Shown here: piece after piece, positions 5,890 through 5,960 of the stretch
Layout of the letters: every line of letters starts with the position of its first letter
Position numbering within the stretch: the first letter of the stretch is position 1
DNA from: DASUBN01 sp050261675
GTDB lineage: Bacteria > Pseudomonadota > Gammaproteobacteria > Natronospirales > REEB76
Direction of reading: 5' to 3'
Assembly: GCA_050261675.1 (NCBI GenBank)
Contig: JBLNDO010000083.1
Span: forward strand, 1-5,960
Length of the DNA stretch: 5,960 bases
The notes under the pieces: generated by a model
Database searches by the model: none
Seen by the model: the letters and a program-made list of their open reading frames with translations, nothing else
Told to the model about the DNA's origin: nothing
Position numbers and translations under genes: made by a program

Positions 5890-5960
5890 ATGGCCCAATA
5901 CATCTACACCATGAACCGGGTGGGCAAGGTCGTCCCCCCGAAGCGCGAGATCCTGCGCAA
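5890..5960 (+). CDS. ettA: EttA, energy-dependent translational throttle (ABC-F), 5' end only
   Basis: EttA (formerly YjjK) is an ABC-F ATPase that binds the ribosomal E site and gates the first steps of elongation according to the ATP/ADP ratio. Only 23 complete codons are in the window, beginning MAQYIYTMNRVGKVVPP and followed by KREILR. This matches the highly conserved EttA N-terminus (E. coli starts MAQFVYTMHRVGKVVPP, then KR and a hydrophobic strand) and precedes the first nucleotide-binding domain, which lies outside. No Shine-Dalgarno sequence is seen before the ATG, where the leader is A/C-rich. Although short, this N-terminus is distinctive enough to separate EttA from other ABC-F proteins. 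Full family length would be about 555 residues. Confidence 0.9.
   Translation, partial: MAQYIYTMNRVGKVVPPKREILR

Overview
The window is GC-rich, densely packed bacterial chromosome. The protein sequences look gammaproteobacterial: RimK, EttA, GlyA, RibD and the riboflavin synthase align from memory, nearly residue for residue in their motifs, with the E. coli proteins. A GC-rich purple-sulfur or Ectothiorhodospira-like lineage is possible, but the species cannot be fixed from this sequence. I see no tRNA, rRNA, CRISPR array, insertion sequence or prophage.

Minus-strand block (about 1-4347). In transcription order it runs: an AcuC/class I histone deacetylase-like amidohydrolase, glyA (serine hydroxymethyltransferase), nrdR (repressor of ribonucleotide reductase genes), ribD (bifunctional deaminase/reductase) and ribE (riboflavin synthase, whose 3' end lies outside the window). 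The glyA-nrdR-ribD-ribE part is tightly packed, with gaps of 19 and 7 nt and then a 1-nt TGATG stop/start overlap, and is very probably one operon. It links one-carbon metabolism, deoxynucleotide control and riboflavin synthesis. The deacetylase gene lies 55 nt upstream of glyA and could be co-transcribed, or glyA could also have its own promoter in that gap.

Plus-strand block (about 4417-5960). It holds rimB (retropepsin-like 'ATP-dependent zinc protease' family), overlapping rimK (ATP-grasp glutamate ligase acting on ribosomal protein S6) by 4 nt. After a 73-nt gap with a perfect TATAAT box comes the start of ettA (ABC-F translational throttle), cut by the window end. Three genes in a row therefore act on, or are linked to, the ribosome.

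The two blocks diverge from a gap of about 70 nt (4348-4416) that must contain, or lie close to, the promoters for both directions. The main annotation decisions are the TTG start of the deacetylase, set by a GGAGG site 7 nt upstream, and the choice between two rimK starts 24 nt apart. Most of the window is ordinary core metabolism. No undescribed system can be demonstrated here; the best leads are the ribosome-modification cluster, its divergent deacetylase neighbour and the ettA promoter.
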